The notes: generated by a model not told the origin, from the sequence alone. A DNA stretch of 12,221 bases from Sphingobium sp. (GCA_030148625.1 JASBTC010000470.1:1-12221), one strand, 5' to 3'; counted from the stretch's first letter, positions 1 through 7,402 are shown. Translations and numbers: made by a program.

Positions 1-143
1 GGCAGGCGCAGGAAAGAAACGAAGAGAAACCCGACGAGCAGGATATTGCCGAGCGCGGTCAGCCGTTGCTGCAACCAGTGCTGCGACCCGTGATGCGAAG
101 AGCCGAGCCCCCTTACCCGGCCAAGGCGCGTTCCGTTACCCAT
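1..143 (-). CDS. sdhD: Succinate dehydrogenase membrane anchor subunit D (3' end cut by window)
   Basis: Membrane anchor of complex II. With SdhC it binds heme b and ubiquinone and holds the SdhA/SdhB catalytic arm on the inner membrane. Only the first 47 codons are inside the window. The frame starts with ATG at 143-141 and reads MGNGTRLGRVRGLGSSHHGS, then QHWLQQRLTALGN and the beginning of a hydrophobic segment (ILLVGFLFVSFLRL). The GRVRGLGSSHHG stretch followed by W..QR.TA is typical of alphaproteobacterial SdhD, and the Arg of QRLTA (about residue 27) corresponds to the quinone-site arginine. Its start overlaps the sdhC stop by 8 nt (ATGGGTAA), which suggests translational coupling. The gene runs off the left edge; sdhA and sdhB would be expected next. 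Confidence 0.88.
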   Translation of the reverse strand, partial: MGNGTRLGRVRGLGSSHHGSQHWLQQRLTALGNILLVGFLFVSFLRL

Positions 144-579
144 TGAGCGCCTCCTTGAAGATATAGAGCCAGGTCGCGATGGTCGCGAAAAGCGCGCCGA
201 CCATCACGATCGTCGCCCAGGTCTTGTTGGTCTTGAGTTCGTACCCCGCACCGGTGTCGAGCACGAAATGGCGAAGGCCCGAGAAGAGATGCTGGAAAAA
301 GGCCCATGTCAGGCCGATCAGCACGACTTTGCCGAGAATGTTGGTGACCTGGTGGAACGTACCGGCTTCGGGATCGTGCCAGACGCAGGCGATGAATGCG
401 GCATAGGCGTCGGGACCCGCGGCGAGCGCGCCGAGCCACCAGAGAAACATCGACGCGCCGACGATCGCCAGCCCGTCGCCGCTTACGCGATGGAGGATCG
501 AGACCGCCATATGCGGCCCCCATTTATACACCTGCAAATGCGGGGAGCGCGGACGCGCACTCGGTTCGTTGCCAGCCAT
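136..579 (-). CDS. sdhC: Succinate dehydrogenase cytochrome b556 subunit
   Basis: Cytochrome b subunit of complex II (succinate:ubiquinone oxidoreductase), an inner-membrane protein that links the TCA cycle to the respiratory chain. The 147 residues match the family length. Visible features are the N-terminal RPRSPHLQVYKW motif, then SILHRVSG with Ser27 and Arg31 at the quinone site. Three hydrophobic helices follow (about 33-55, 80-103 and 122-141). The signature HLFSGLRHFVLD contains His97, the expected heme b axial ligand. The ATG at 579-577 has ACAGGG about 5 nt upstream, a good Shine-Dalgarno, and no competing upstream start is apparent. It is the first gene of the sdh operon and overlaps sdhD by 8 nt. 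Neither this gene nor its arrangement shows anything unusual. Confidence 0.95.
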   Translation of the reverse strand: MAGNEPSARPRSPHLQVYKWGPHMAVSILHRVSGDGLAIVGASMFLWWLGALAAGPDAYAAFIACVWHDPEAGTFHQVTNILGKVVLIGLTWAFFQHLFSGLRHFVLDTGAGYELKTNKTWATIVMVGALFATIATWLYIFKEALNG

Positions 580-776
580 ATCAGCCCTGTCTTGACTCTA
601 AACGGTCGATGCCGTGCCGGTTAAGCCCTCCGGCCGCGATATGCAATTGCTTAGGGAGCGCAGGTTGCAAGAATCTGGATTTGGTTACGAAACACGCCCG
701 GTGCTTTCCAATTTGCCGCGCTATCCACATTTTCGCCTTGGCGCGGACCGATCGGTGCCGCGACCGCGACGCGCAC
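580..776 (-). promoter_or_regulatory. Upstream region of the sdh operon, probable promoter
   Basis: This non-coding stretch between the pnp terminator and sdhC must hold the sdh promoter if the terminator works. It is more AT-rich than the flanking genes. A TTGCAA box at 665-670 could be a -35 element, but I see no -10 hexamer at convincing spacing, so I do not fix the promoter. There is a GCAATTGC palindrome at 643-650. A minus-strand ACAGGG at about 585-590 is the sdhC ribosome-binding site. No convincing small ORF or RNA gene is visible. Confidence 0.35.
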
Positions 777-805
777 AAAAAAGGGGCCGCTTTCGCGGCC
801 CCTTT
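777..805 (-). terminator. Rho-independent terminator after pnp
   Basis: An 11-bp perfect stem (780-790 pairs with 795-805; core GGGGCCGC/GCGGCCCC) closes a 4-nt loop. Read on the minus strand it ends in a run of six U (777-782), partly inside the stem base. It lies 24 nt beyond the pnp stop codon and is the strongest intrinsic terminator in the window. It separates the nusA-pnp cluster from the sdh operon. Confidence 0.9.
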
Positions 806-828
806 CCGTTCTTCCCTGGCGAAAGGAA

Positions 829-3198
829 TTAGTCCTTCAGAAAGTCGGGCACATGGCCCTGATCTTCCGGACCTTCGCTGCGTTCGCGGCGCGGGCCACG
901 ATCGCCACGACCTTCGCCGCCACCGTCGCGGCGCGGGCCACGGTCACGGCCGCCACCGCCGCCTTCGCGGCGCGGGCCGCGATCACGGTCGCCGCCACGG
1001 CCACCTTCGCGACGACGATCACCGCCACGACCGCCTTCGCGATCGCCGCGCTCGCCACCACGGCCACCTTCACGCGGCTCGCGCGCCGGACGGGTGTCCT
1101 CCAGCTCTTCGCCGGTTTCCTGGTCGACGACGCGCATCGACAGGCGGACCTTGCCGCGCTGATCGATCTCGAGGACCTTGACCTTTACTTCCTGACCTTC
1201 GGACAGGACGTCGGCGACCTTTTCGACGCGCTCATTCTTGATTTCGGAGACGTGGACGAGACCGTCCTTGCCGCCCATGAAGTTCACGAACGCGCCGAAA
1301 TCGACGAGGTTGACGACCTTGCCGGCATAGACCTTGCCGACTTCGGGTTCTTCGACGATGCCGAGGATCCATTTCCGGGCGGCTTCGATCTGCGACAGGT
1401 CGGACGAGCTGATCTTGATCAGGCCCTCGTCGTCGATGTCGACCTTGGCGCCGGTCTCGGCGACGATCTCGCGGATCACCTTGCCGCCGGTGCCGATGAC
1501 TTCGCGGATCTTCGACTTGTCGATCTGCAGCGTCTCGATGCGCGGTGCGTGCGCGGACAGTTCCTCGCGGGTGTGGTCGAGCGCCTTGGCCATCTCGCCG
1601 AGAATGTGGGCGCGGCCCTCACTCGCCTGCGCCAGCGCCTGACGCATGATCTCTTCGGTGATGCCGGCGATCTTGATGTCCATCTGCATCGTCGTGATGC
1701 CCTCGGACGTGCCGGCGACCTTGAAGTCCATGTCACCCAGGTGATCCTCGTCGCCCAGAATGTCGCTGATCACCGCGAAATTCTTGCCTTCGAGGATCAG
1801 GCCCATGGCGATACCGGAAACCGGGCGCTTCAGCGGCACGCCGGCATCCATCATCGACAGCGAACCGCCGCACACCGTCGCCATCGAGGACGAGCCGTTG
1901 GACTCGGTGATGTCGCTGAGAACGCGGATCGTGTAGGGGAACTCGTCCTTGGTGGGCAGCACCGGATGCAGCGCCCGCCATGCCAGCTTGCCGTGTCCGA
2001 CCTCGCGGCGGCCCGGCGCGCCGAAGCGGCCCACTTCACCGACCGAATAGGGCGGGAAGTTGTAGTGGAGCATGAAATTCTCGTAGCGCAGGCCGGTCAG
2101 GCCGTCGATCATCTGCTCGGCGTCCTTGGTGCCGAGCGTGGTCGTGCAGATCGACTGGGTCTCGCCGCGCGTGAACAGCGCCGAGCCGTGCGTGCGCGGC
2201 AGGAAGCCGACAATGGCCTCGATCGGACGGATCTGCGTGGTCGTGCGGCCGTCGATGCGCTTGCCGTCCTTCAGGATGGCGGTGCGGACGATTTCGGCTT
2301 CCAGCTTCTTGACCAGCTTCAGCGCGGCCATCTGATCCTGCGGCGTTGCGTCGGAGAAAGCCTCCTTCGCCTTGGCGCGGGCCAGATTGAGCGCATCGGA
2401 GCGGGCTGACTTGTCGGTCAGCTTGTAGGCGGCGGCGATGTCCTTGCCGATCAGCTTCTTCAGCTTGTCCTTGGCGGCGGACAGATCGGCCTGGGCGGCC
2501 ATCGGCCAGGGATCCTTGGCGGCCTGTTCGGCCAGCTTGATGATCGCGGCGATGACGGGCTGAATGCCGCGATGCGCGAACATGACGGCGCCGAGCATCT
2601 CTTCTTCCGAAAGCTCCTTGGCTTCGGATTCGACCATCATCACGGCATCGTGCGTACCGGCGACGACGAGGTCGAGGGAACCGGCGGCGACCTGATCGTC
2701 GGTCGGGTTCAGGATGTACTCGCCATCGACATAGCCGACGCGGGCAGCCGCGATCGGGCCCATGAAGGGAACGCCGGACAGCGTCAGCGCGGCGGAGGCG
2801 CCGACCATCGCGAGGATGTCGGGCTCATTCTCGCCGTCATAGCTCAGAACCTGGCAGATGACGTTGATTTCGTTGTAGAAACCCTCGGGGAACAGCGGGC
2901 GGATCGGGCGGTCGATGAGGCGGGAAACCAGGGTTTCCTTCTCGGTGGCGCCACGCTCACGCTTGAAGAAGCCGCCCGGGATACGACCCGCGGCCGAATA
3001 TTTTTCCTGATAGTGGACGGTGAGCGGGAAGAAGTCCTGTCCGTCCTTCACCGAGCGCGCGGCCGTGACGGCGCAGAGCACAACGGTTTCACCCAAGGTC
3101 GCGAGCACCGCGCCATTGGCCTGGCGGGCAACGCGGCCCGTTTCGAGCTTGAGGGTTTGTCCGCCCCACTCGATTTCGACTGTTTTCATGTTGAACAT
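829..3198 (-). CDS. pnp: Polyribonucleotide nucleotidyltransferase (PNPase)
   Basis: A trimeric 3'-5' phosphorolytic exoribonuclease that degrades mRNA and matures stable RNA, often with RNase E. The 789 residues hold two RNase PH-like cores (about 10-230 and 315-545) joined by an all-alpha linker. The second core has [17 protein letters not shown] (332-348) and the active-site motif [10 protein letters not shown] with Asp489 and Asp491. A KH domain (about 556-615, with [12 protein letters not shown]) and an S1 domain (about 620-690) follow. The C-terminal extension (about 700-789) is Arg/Gly-rich and ends HVPDFLKD; it is longer than in E. coli PNPase (711 aa). ATG 3198-3196 is preferred over Met4 because AAGGA lies about 7 nt upstream. 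It is the last gene of the cluster, 168 nt after rpsO, behind a structured leader that may mediate autoregulation, as known for enteric pnp. Confidence 0.97.
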   Translation of the reverse strand: MFNMKTVEIEWGGQTLKLETGRVARQANGAVLATLGETVVLCAVTAARSVKDGQDFFPLTVHYQEKYSAAGRIPGGFFKRERGATEKETLVSRLIDRPIRPLFPEGFYNEINVICQVLSYDGENEPDILAMVGASAALTLSGVPFMGPIAAARVGYVDGEYILNPTDDQVAAGSLDLVVAGTHDAVMMVESEAKELSEEEMLGAVMFAHRGIQPVIAAIIKLAEQAAKDPWPMAAQADLSAAKDKLKKLIGKDIAAAYKLTDKSARSDALNLARAKAKEAFSDATPQDQMAALKLVKKLEAEIVRTAILKDGKRIDGRTTTQIRPIEAIVGFLPRTHGSALFTRGETQSICTTTLGTKDAEQMIDGLTGLRYENFMLHYNFPPYSVGEVGRFGAPGRREVGHGKLAWRALHPVLPTKDEFPYTIRVLSDITESNGSSSMATVCGGSLSMMDAGVPLKRPVSGIAMGLILEGKNFAVISDILGDEDHLGDMDFKVAGTSEGITTMQMDIKIAGITEEIMRQALAQASEGRAHILGEMAKALDHTREELSAHAPRIETLQIDKSKIREVIGTGGKVIREIVAETGAKVDIDDEGLIKISSSDLSQIEAARKWILGIVEEPEVGKVYAGKVVNLVDFGAFVNFMGGKDGLVHVSEIKNERVEKVADVLSEGQEVKVKVLEIDQRGKVRLSMRVVDQETGEELEDTRPAREPREGGRGGERGDREGGRGGDRRREGGRGGDRDRGPRREGGGGGRDRGPRRDGGGEGRGDRGPRRERSEGPEDQGHVPDFLKD
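880..1083 (-). repeat. Coding repeats for the RG-rich tail of PNPase
   Basis: This segment of pnp encodes a low-complexity tail, residues about 706-773. Two short units recur. REGGRGG occurs at residues 709-715, 720-726 and 730-736. RGPRR occurs at 740-744, 753-757 and 767-771, separated by Gly/Asp/Glu spacers. The DNA is correspondingly repetitive, with recurring cgcggcgcgggcc-type words. The frame stays open throughout, so this is a coding repeat and not an independent element. The composition predicts a disordered, cationic, RNA-binding arm. Confidence 0.85.
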
Positions 3199-3224
3199 TG
3201 ATTTTCCTTACGTCCGGACCGCCA

Positions 3225-3267
3225 GATGCGATCCGGTGCATCGTGTGTACGCGCCGGATTTGGCGCG
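3225..3267 (-). promoter_or_regulatory. Two small hairpins in the pnp leader
   Basis: Two potential stem-loops lie in the 168-nt rpsO-pnp spacer, upstream of the pnp ribosome-binding site. CGCGCC 3250-3255 pairs perfectly with GGCGCG 3262-3267 around a 6-nt loop. GATGC 3225-3229 pairs with GCATC 3238-3242. Enteric pnp leaders are structured and cut by RNase III for PNPase autocontrol; equivalence here is only an inference from position. No clear promoter hexamers were found, although a secondary pnp promoter in this spacer is possible. Confidence 0.35.
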
Positions 3268-3338
3268 CTTGTGACGGGACGTTTCAGTCTGCCCGTCGGT
3301 CAGGCCAGGGCGCCGAATTGCGCCAGGCCGGATATGCG

Positions 3339-3362
3339 AACGGCCCCGTTACCGGGGCCGTT
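3339..3362 (-). terminator. Perfect 10-bp hairpin just after rpsO (attenuator or processing site)
   Basis: AACGGCCCCG (3339-3348) and CGGGGCCGTT (3353-3362) form a perfect stem around a 4-nt loop, only 4 nt past the rpsO stop codon. On the minus strand no U-tract follows, so efficient intrinsic termination is unlikely. It more plausibly stabilises the rpsO 3' end, acts as a partial attenuator, or marks a processing point before pnp. The position matches that of the rpsO attenuator in E. coli. Confidence 0.6.
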
Positions 3363-3366
3363 CCGA

Positions 3367-3636
3367 TTATTTGCGAAGACCCAGCTTCGCGATGATCTCG
3401 CTGTAGCGTCCGCTATCCTTCTTCTTCAGATAGTCGAGGAGGCTGCGGCGCTTGTTGACCAGCATCAGCAGGCCGCGACGCGAGTGATTGTCCTTGGCGT
3501 GCGTCTTGAAGTGCTCGGTCAGGTTGGTGATGCGCTCGGTGAGGATCGCGACCTGGACCTCGGGGCTGCCGGTATCGCCCGACACGCGGCCATGTTCCTT
3601 GATCAGCGCATCCTTGCGCTCTGCGGTAATCGTCAT
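3367..3636 (-). CDS. rpsO: 30S ribosomal protein S15
   Basis: A primary 16S rRNA-binding protein of the small-subunit platform that helps nucleate 30S assembly and contributes to a bridge with the 50S subunit. The 89 residues are the canonical length. Recognisable segments are [20 protein letters not shown] (residues about 15-34), the rRNA-contacting [21 protein letters not shown] (about 50-70, with HSRRGL), and the ending [15 protein letters not shown] at 3636-3634 is preceded by AAGGA about 9 nt upstream. It lies 24 nt after truB and 168 nt before pnp, the usual truB-rpsO-pnp order. S15 commonly represses its own mRNA; the short leader here shows no structure I can assign with confidence. 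Confidence 0.98.
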   Translation of the reverse strand: MTITAERKDALIKEHGRVSGDTGSPEVQVAILTERITNLTEHFKTHAKDNHSRRGLLMLVNKRRSLLDYLKKKDSGRYSEIIAKLGLRK

Positions 3637-3660
3637 GTCATTTCTTCCTTCGACATCGCT

Positions 3661-4557
3661 TCACAGGTTGAAGCCGCGCACCACCCGGACTTCATGTCCG
3701 GAAACCTCGACCAGCGCGACCGGCGTTTCCGCTTCGGTGGCGAGATGGAGGCCGTGTTGGGCGGCAATCCCGATCAAGACCTGCCCCTGGCGGAGCAGCC
3801 TTGCCTGATCGGGGGTGACGGGTAGAGCCGGGATGTCGTCCAGCCCCGCCGTCAGCGGCAAGGTTATGTCTTCAAGTCGGCGGGCCTTAGCGGCTTCGGC
3901 CAAATTGTCCAGCGAAATCGCGTGATCCAGCGTGAACGGGCCGGCTTTCACGCGGCGCAGCATCGTGACATGGCCGACGGTGCCGAGCGCCAATGCGATG
4001 TCGCGCGCCAGACTGCGGATATAGGTGCCTTTGGAGACGCTGGCGCTCAGCGTGACGGCGGCGATCGGTCCATCGCTCGGCTGGCTACCGACCAGCGTCA
4101 ATGCATGGATGGTCACGTGCCGGGCGGCGAGCACCACATCCTCGCCGGCGCGGGCGAGATCATAAGCGCGCTTGCCGTCGACCTTGAGCGCCGAATAGGC
4201 GGGGGGCATCTGCTCGATCGGGCCGGTGAAGTCCGGCAATATCGCTTCAACCGTTGCGCGCGTCGGCATGACCTCGCTTTCGGCGATGGCCTTGCCTTCG
4301 CCATCGAGCGTATCGGTCTGCACCCCGAAACCGATCGTGAAATCGTAGATCTTGGATGCGTCGAGCATCCGCCCGGCAAGCTTGGTCGCTTCGCCCAGCG
4401 CCACCGGCAGGACACCGGTCGCGAGCGGGTCGAGCGTGCCGCCATGGCCGACCTTCAGCTTGGGGTAGCCGCCTTCGCGCAATGCGCGCTTGACCGCCGA
4501 AACGCCTTGCGTCGACCCCAGCCCGAGAGGTTTGTCGAGAATGATCCAGCCATGCAT
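3661..4557 (-). CDS. truB: tRNA pseudouridine(55) synthase TruB
   Basis: Converts U55 in the T-loop of tRNAs to pseudouridine and also acts as a tRNA-folding chaperone. The 298 residues match bacterial TruB. It opens with GWIILDKPLGLGST. The catalytic motif is GHGGTLDPLATGVLP, with Asp43 as nucleophile. Other family blocks are QMPPAYSALKVDGKRAYDLAR (about 115-135) and SKGTYIRSLARDIA (about 175-188), followed by a C-terminal domain. The only reasonable start is ATG 4557-4555. The ribosome-binding site is weak, and a 6-bp stem (4563-4568 with 4575-4580) sits just upstream. The gene follows a secreted small protein after 31 nt, where rbfA would be its usual neighbour, and precedes rpsO by 24 nt. 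Confidence 0.96.
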   Translation of the reverse strand: MHGWIILDKPLGLGSTQGVSAVKRALREGGYPKLKVGHGGTLDPLATGVLPVALGEATKLAGRMLDASKIYDFTIGFGVQTDTLDGEGKAIAESEVMPTRATVEAILPDFTGPIEQMPPAYSALKVDGKRAYDLARAGEDVVLAARHVTIHALTLVGSQPSDGPIAAVTLSASVSKGTYIRSLARDIALALGTVGHVTMLRRVKAGPFTLDHAISLDNLAEAAKARRLEDITLPLTAGLDDIPALPVTPDQARLLRQGQVLIGIAAQHGLHLATEAETPVALVEVSGHEVRVVRGFNL

Positions 4558-4588
4558 CCGCAGCGCCTAGCTGCAGGCGCGGGAAAAG

Positions 4589-4948
4589 TCAGCTGTTGCG
4601 CTTCGCCTTTTTGGGTGGAGCCTCGGAGCGGGTCAGGCTGTCGAGCTGGCAGCGCCAGCCCTGGGCGATCAGCGCGCCGGTCCGATCGAGCTTGCCGCCG
4701 GGCGCGGTCACGAAGCCGACGGCATTGGCGGATTGCAGTCGCGCGCATTTGCCCATGGTGCGGGCATAATACCATTCGCCGGTGATGCTGCGGATATAAA
4801 GGCCGCGATCGGCATCGGCCTTGTAGTCCTGGATCCCGTCGCGATTGGCGAAGGGGATCGAGGCTTCCTCGCCGATCGATGGCGGTGTGGTTTCGGCCTG
4901 GGCTGGAAATGCGACGAGCAACAGCGGCGCGATGAGCAGGGCTTTCAT
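4589..4948 (-). CDS. Small secreted protein, DUF6491-like (downstream paralog)
   Basis: A 119-residue protein of unknown function. An N-terminal signal peptide (MKALLIAPLLLVAFPAQA, cleavage near residue 18) indicates export to the periplasm. The mature part has a SIPFANRDGIQDYKAD block, GLYI, WYYAR, the cysteines C68 and C100, and a Lys-rich end. It resembles proteins I associate with DUF6491 of sphingomonads, a family assignment made from memory. It is a clear paralog of the gene immediately upstream: about 45% identical by eye over about 87 ungapped positions, with the same 32-residue cysteine spacing, which suggests a conserved disulfide. The ATG lies 1 nt after the upstream stop (TGAGATG), so translation is probably coupled. 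truB follows after 31 nt. Confidence 0.8.
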   Translation of the reverse strand: MKALLIAPLLLVAFPAQAETTPPSIGEEASIPFANRDGIQDYKADADRGLYIRSITGEWYYARTMGKCARLQSANAVGFVTAPGGKLDRTGALIAQGWRCQLDSLTRSEAPPKKAKRNS

Positions 4949-4949
4949 C

Positions 4950-5336
4950 TCAGCTTTCCTTCCTCTTCTTGCGGTCGGCTTTCTTCGGCGGCGGGTTCGA
5001 GGTGACGAAGGTCTGGATCTGGCAGGTGCGGCCCTCGACGACGATCTGACCGAACCTGTCGAGCGTGCTGGTGCCCTTGGTCACGAAGCCGATGCCGATC
5101 GCATAGGGCAGCCCGAAGCATGGGCCGAACAGCGTTGCGTGATACCAGTTGCGTCGCTGGTCCTGGATCCACAGGGCATCGTCGCCATCGGCCTGGAAAT
5201 CGCGGATGCCGCGATGATCGGCGAAGGGGATCTGCGCCTCCACGCCGATTGCGCGGGGTTTCTGGGGCGCAGCCTGCGCGCCGGTCGCGACCGACGCTGC
5301 GGCAAGCGCGGCGAGTGCGAGTCTGAACATTGTCAT
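4950..5336 (-). CDS. Small secreted protein, DUF6491-like (upstream paralog)
   Basis: A protein of unknown function, 128 residues from the chosen start. The signal peptide MTMFRLALAALAAASVATGA ends in AQA near residue 22 and predicts a periplasmic protein. The mature part carries QIPFADHRGIRDFQAD, LWIQ, NWYHA, C73 and C105, GIGFVT, TLDRFG and a basic tail PPPKKADRKKRKES. The frame is open up to an ATG at 5402, but the added residues would overlap the acetyltransferase gene and precede the signal peptide, so ATG 5336 (or 5330) is preferred. No convincing Shine-Dalgarno is visible at either site. Its paralog follows 1 nt after the stop codon. The ancestral duplication is old, because the copies differ at more than half of positions. 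Confidence 0.78.
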   Translation of the reverse strand: MTMFRLALAALAAASVATGAQAAPQKPRAIGVEAQIPFADHRGIRDFQADGDDALWIQDQRRNWYHATLFGPCFGLPYAIGIGFVTKGTSTLDRFGQIVVEGRTCQIQTFVTSNPPPKKADRKKRKES

Positions 5337-5383
5337 GGCGGCGTCATAGCGCGCCGACGCTGAACAAATGCTGAGTGCACCTT

Positions 5384-5935
5384 TCAGGTTTTGGCAGGCC
5401 ATTCATCGGCGAGGATCGAGAACAGCGCCGTATCGCGGACATGGCCGGTCCAGGTGATGCGTTCCTGGCGCAGCACGCCTTCCTTGACGCCGCCGATCTT
5501 CGCGACGGCGGCCATCGACCGTCCGTTGCGGACATCGACACGGAACTCGACCCGGCGGAAACCGCAGGCAAAGGCGTGATCGATCATCAGCCGCTTGAAC
5601 CGGTCGTTGAGCCCGGTGCCGCGGAATGCCGGCGCAATATAGCTGTTGCCGATCTCGACCACCGCGCGCGGCCCCTCGATCGCCAGATAAGCGCTCATCC
5701 CCGCCAGCACGCCCTGATGCATGATCGCGAAACCCAGCTTCGCGCCACCGGCCGCCAATATGTCGAAATTCGCGTCGAAATGATCGGGGTCGTAGGACAG
5801 GCCGTAGATCGGCCAGATCGCCAGATCCTCGGCGCAGGCCGCGCGCAGGGCTGTGCGATGGCGCTCGGCCAGCGGCTCGAGCACCAAGTCGCCGTCGGTC
5901 AGGGTGACGGACAGAGCGGCAGGATCGGCGGTCAT
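5384..5935 (-). CDS. GNAT-family N-acetyltransferase (RimJ/RimL type)
   Basis: A probable cytoplasmic acetyl-CoA-dependent N-acetyltransferase; the substrate cannot be read from the sequence. The 183 residues show the GNAT core. A central strand VVEIGNSYIAPAFRGTGLN (about 92-110) forms the acetyl-CoA pyrophosphate-binding loop with R..GTG, followed by helix DRFKRLMIDHAF. The later block RNGRSMAAVAKIGGVKEGVLR (about 136-156) is typical of the RimJ/RimL branch, which acetylates protein N-termini or small amines. An in-frame ATG 30 nt further upstream exists, but ATG 5935 overlaps the tdk stop in an ATGA junction, the classic coupled arrangement, so it is chosen. The start of the next gene, a secreted protein, is 47 nt downstream. 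Confidence 0.88.
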   Translation of the reverse strand: MTADPAALSVTLTDGDLVLEPLAERHRTALRAACAEDLAIWPIYGLSYDPDHFDANFDILAAGGAKLGFAIMHQGVLAGMSAYLAIEGPRAVVEIGNSYIAPAFRGTGLNDRFKRLMIDHAFACGFRRVEFRVDVRNGRSMAAVAKIGGVKEGVLRQERITWTGHVRDTALFSILADEWPAKT

Positions 5936-6507
5936 CGCGTCTTCTCCATGAAATGGCGGCGGCACAGCGCGACATAGCGGTCATTGCCGCCGATTTCGGT
6001 CTGCTCGCCTTCGCGGACCGCGCGTCCGGACGCGTCGACACGCAGATTCATCGTCGCCTTGCGACCGCATTCGCACACCGCCTTCAGCTCGACGAGCGTG
6101 TCGGCGATGGCGAGGAGGTGCGCGGCACCCTCGAACAGATTGGCCTTGAAATCGGTGCGCAGGCCATAGGCGAGCACGGGAATGCCCATCTCGTCGCACA
6201 CGCCGGCAAGCTGGAACACCTGATCGCGCGTCAGGAATTGCGCCTCGTCGACCAGCACGCACGAAAGCGGCCGTCGGCCATGCTCGGCCTCGATCGCATT
6301 GCGGAGATCGGTGGTGCGATCGAACAGATCGGCCTCCGCTTCCAGGCCGATCCGCGAGGTGATCATGCCCTGGGCATAACGATCGTCGAGCGCGGCGGTG
6401 AACAGCATCGTCTCCATGCCGCGCTCGCGATAGTTGAAGCTCGCCTGCAGCAAGGTCGTCGATTTGCCCGCGTTCATCGACGCATAATAGAAATAGAGCT
6501 TGGCCAT
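5932..6507 (-). CDS. tdk: Thymidine kinase (type II, zinc-containing)
   Basis: Salvages thymidine by ATP-dependent phosphorylation to dTMP in the cytoplasm. The 191 residues match the TK1-like bacterial enzyme. The P-loop is SMNAGKSTTLL (about 10-20). The Walker B and catalytic region is CVLVDEAQFL, with Glu88 as likely general base. The lid has structural zinc ligands Cys145 and Cys147 (CECG) and Cys182 and His185 (CRRH). The substrate-binding loop includes EGEQTEIGGNDRYV. The frame extends upstream, but those residues are Arg-rich shadow of the hydrolase gene; ATG 6507 gives the canonical MAKLYFYYASMNAGKST start. The hydrolase stop is 4 nt upstream and the acetyltransferase start overlaps by 4 nt (ATGA), so the three genes look co-translated. 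Confidence 0.95.
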   Translation of the reverse strand: MAKLYFYYASMNAGKSTTLLQASFNYRERGMETMLFTAALDDRYAQGMITSRIGLEAEADLFDRTTDLRNAIEAEHGRRPLSCVLVDEAQFLTRDQVFQLAGVCDEMGIPVLAYGLRTDFKANLFEGAAHLLAIADTLVELKAVCECGRKATMNLRVDASGRAVREGEQTEIGGNDRYVALCRRHFMEKTR

Positions 6508-6511
6508 GGGG

Positions 6512-7402
6512 TCAGTTGATCGGCGGTACGATCTGGTTGAGCCAGCGGACCAGCAGGTCGGCCAGCGCCACGCGGTGATCGGAAAAACTGTGATCGGTCG
6601 GCCAGACCTGGATCTGCGTCCTGCGCGCGACCGACTGGGCATCGCCGCCGACCTTGCGCGCCGTGGCGGCACCACCGCGCTCGGCGCCGACGATCGTCAG
6701 TGGACGATCACCATAGGCGATCAGGCGCTGTCCGAGATCGAACCGCTCGCGATTCTCCATCATCTCCCTGGCCAATGCATCGGCGCTGGTGCCGGCAAGG
6801 GGCGGCAGGTTGCCCGCGGCGCCCCGATTCCACCCGGCGATACCCTCCGGCGTGCCGAGCGATGCGGCGGTTTCGGCGAGGTCCCAGGGATCGATCAGGA
6901 ACAATCCGGCGACGCCCGTATCGTCGGCGGCCGCGTCGGCAGCCATGAAGCCGCCCATGCTGTGGCCGGCAACCGCGATATAATTGGGATCGATCCGGTA
7001 TTTCGCGACGGTTTCGGGGGCACGCAGAAAGGCGAGCGCGACATGCGCGTCCTCGGCCGAACGTCCGAACGAGAAATGGCCCGGGCTGCCCCAGGAGCCG
7101 CGATAATGGAGCGTCAGCACGTTCCAGCCGGCACGGCGCGCGGCCTGGGCGAGGTCGAGATTCTGCTCGTTGCCCGGGAACCCGTGAAGCAGCAGCAGGG
7201 TTGGGTGAGGCGCCCGGCCCGACGCCGTATACATCACCGCATTCATCGCGCCGTCGCCCGACGGAATGACGAAGGCGGACATGCCTGCCGGCGCGGTCGC
7301 ATCGGCCACGGGATCTGCGATCACCGCGCGATGGATTTCATCCTTCGCATTTGCCGGTGCGATCGACAGCAGGGTTGCAAGCGCGAAGATCAGGCACCGC
7401 AT
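6512..7402 (-). CDS. Secreted alpha/beta hydrolase
   Basis: A probable exported esterase or peptidase-like serine hydrolase of unknown substrate, 296 residues from ATG 7402. A signal peptide (MRCLIFALATLLSIAPANA) predicts export. The alpha/beta hydrolase fold is indicated by LLLLHGFPGNEQN (oxyanion-hole HG at about 73-74), the nucleophile elbow GHSMGG with Ser148, and a late PTDHSFSDHR with His271 as the likely triad histidine; the acid is uncertain (a residue near the VGAERGG strand end is possible). A TTG at 7408 could extend the protein by two residues, but GGTGGGGA sits 7 nt before the ATG, so the ATG is preferred. It lies 27 nt after rbfA and opens the block of genes that separates rbfA from truB. 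Confidence 0.9.
   Translation of the reverse strand: MRCLIFALATLLSIAPANAKDEIHRAVIADPVADATAPAGMSAFVIPSGDGAMNAVMYTASGRAPHPTLLLLHGFPGNEQNLDLAQAARRAGWNVLTLHYRGSWGSPGHFSFGRSAEDAHVALAFLRAPETVAKYRIDPNYIAVAGHSMGGFMAADAAADDTGVAGLFLIDPWDLAETAASLGTPEGIAGWNRGAAGNLPPLAGTSADALAREMMENRERFDLGQRLIAYGDRPLTIVGAERGGAATARKVGGDAQSVARRTQIQVWPTDHSFSDHRVALADLLVRWLNQIVPPIN

Noticed and set aside
880..1083. Repeated short words that could suggest a CRISPR or satellite array
   Set aside because: The units are short, imperfect and without unique spacers of constant length, and they keep an open frame encoding the PNPase RG tail.
853..2409. Long plus-strand open frame of 518 codons
   Set aside because: It is exactly antisense to pnp, whose minus-strand product is a full, well-conserved PNPase. 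The plus-strand product is low-complexity Ala/Asp/Arg/His sequence with no recognisable domain, as expected from GC-rich codon bias.
5340..5368. Promoter-like TTGTTC ... TATGAC before the secreted paralogs
   Set aside because: The spacing between the two boxes is about 13 nt, too short for a standard sigma-70 type promoter.
5337..5402. Extended start for the upstream secreted paralog at 5402
   Set aside because: It would place 22 non-hydrophobic residues before an evident signal peptide and overlap the acetyltransferase gene. ATG 5336 fits better.
6508..6675. Extended start for tdk at 6675
   Set aside because: The extra 56 residues are Arg-rich and overlap the hydrolase gene. The canonical thymidine kinase N-terminus begins at ATG 6507.
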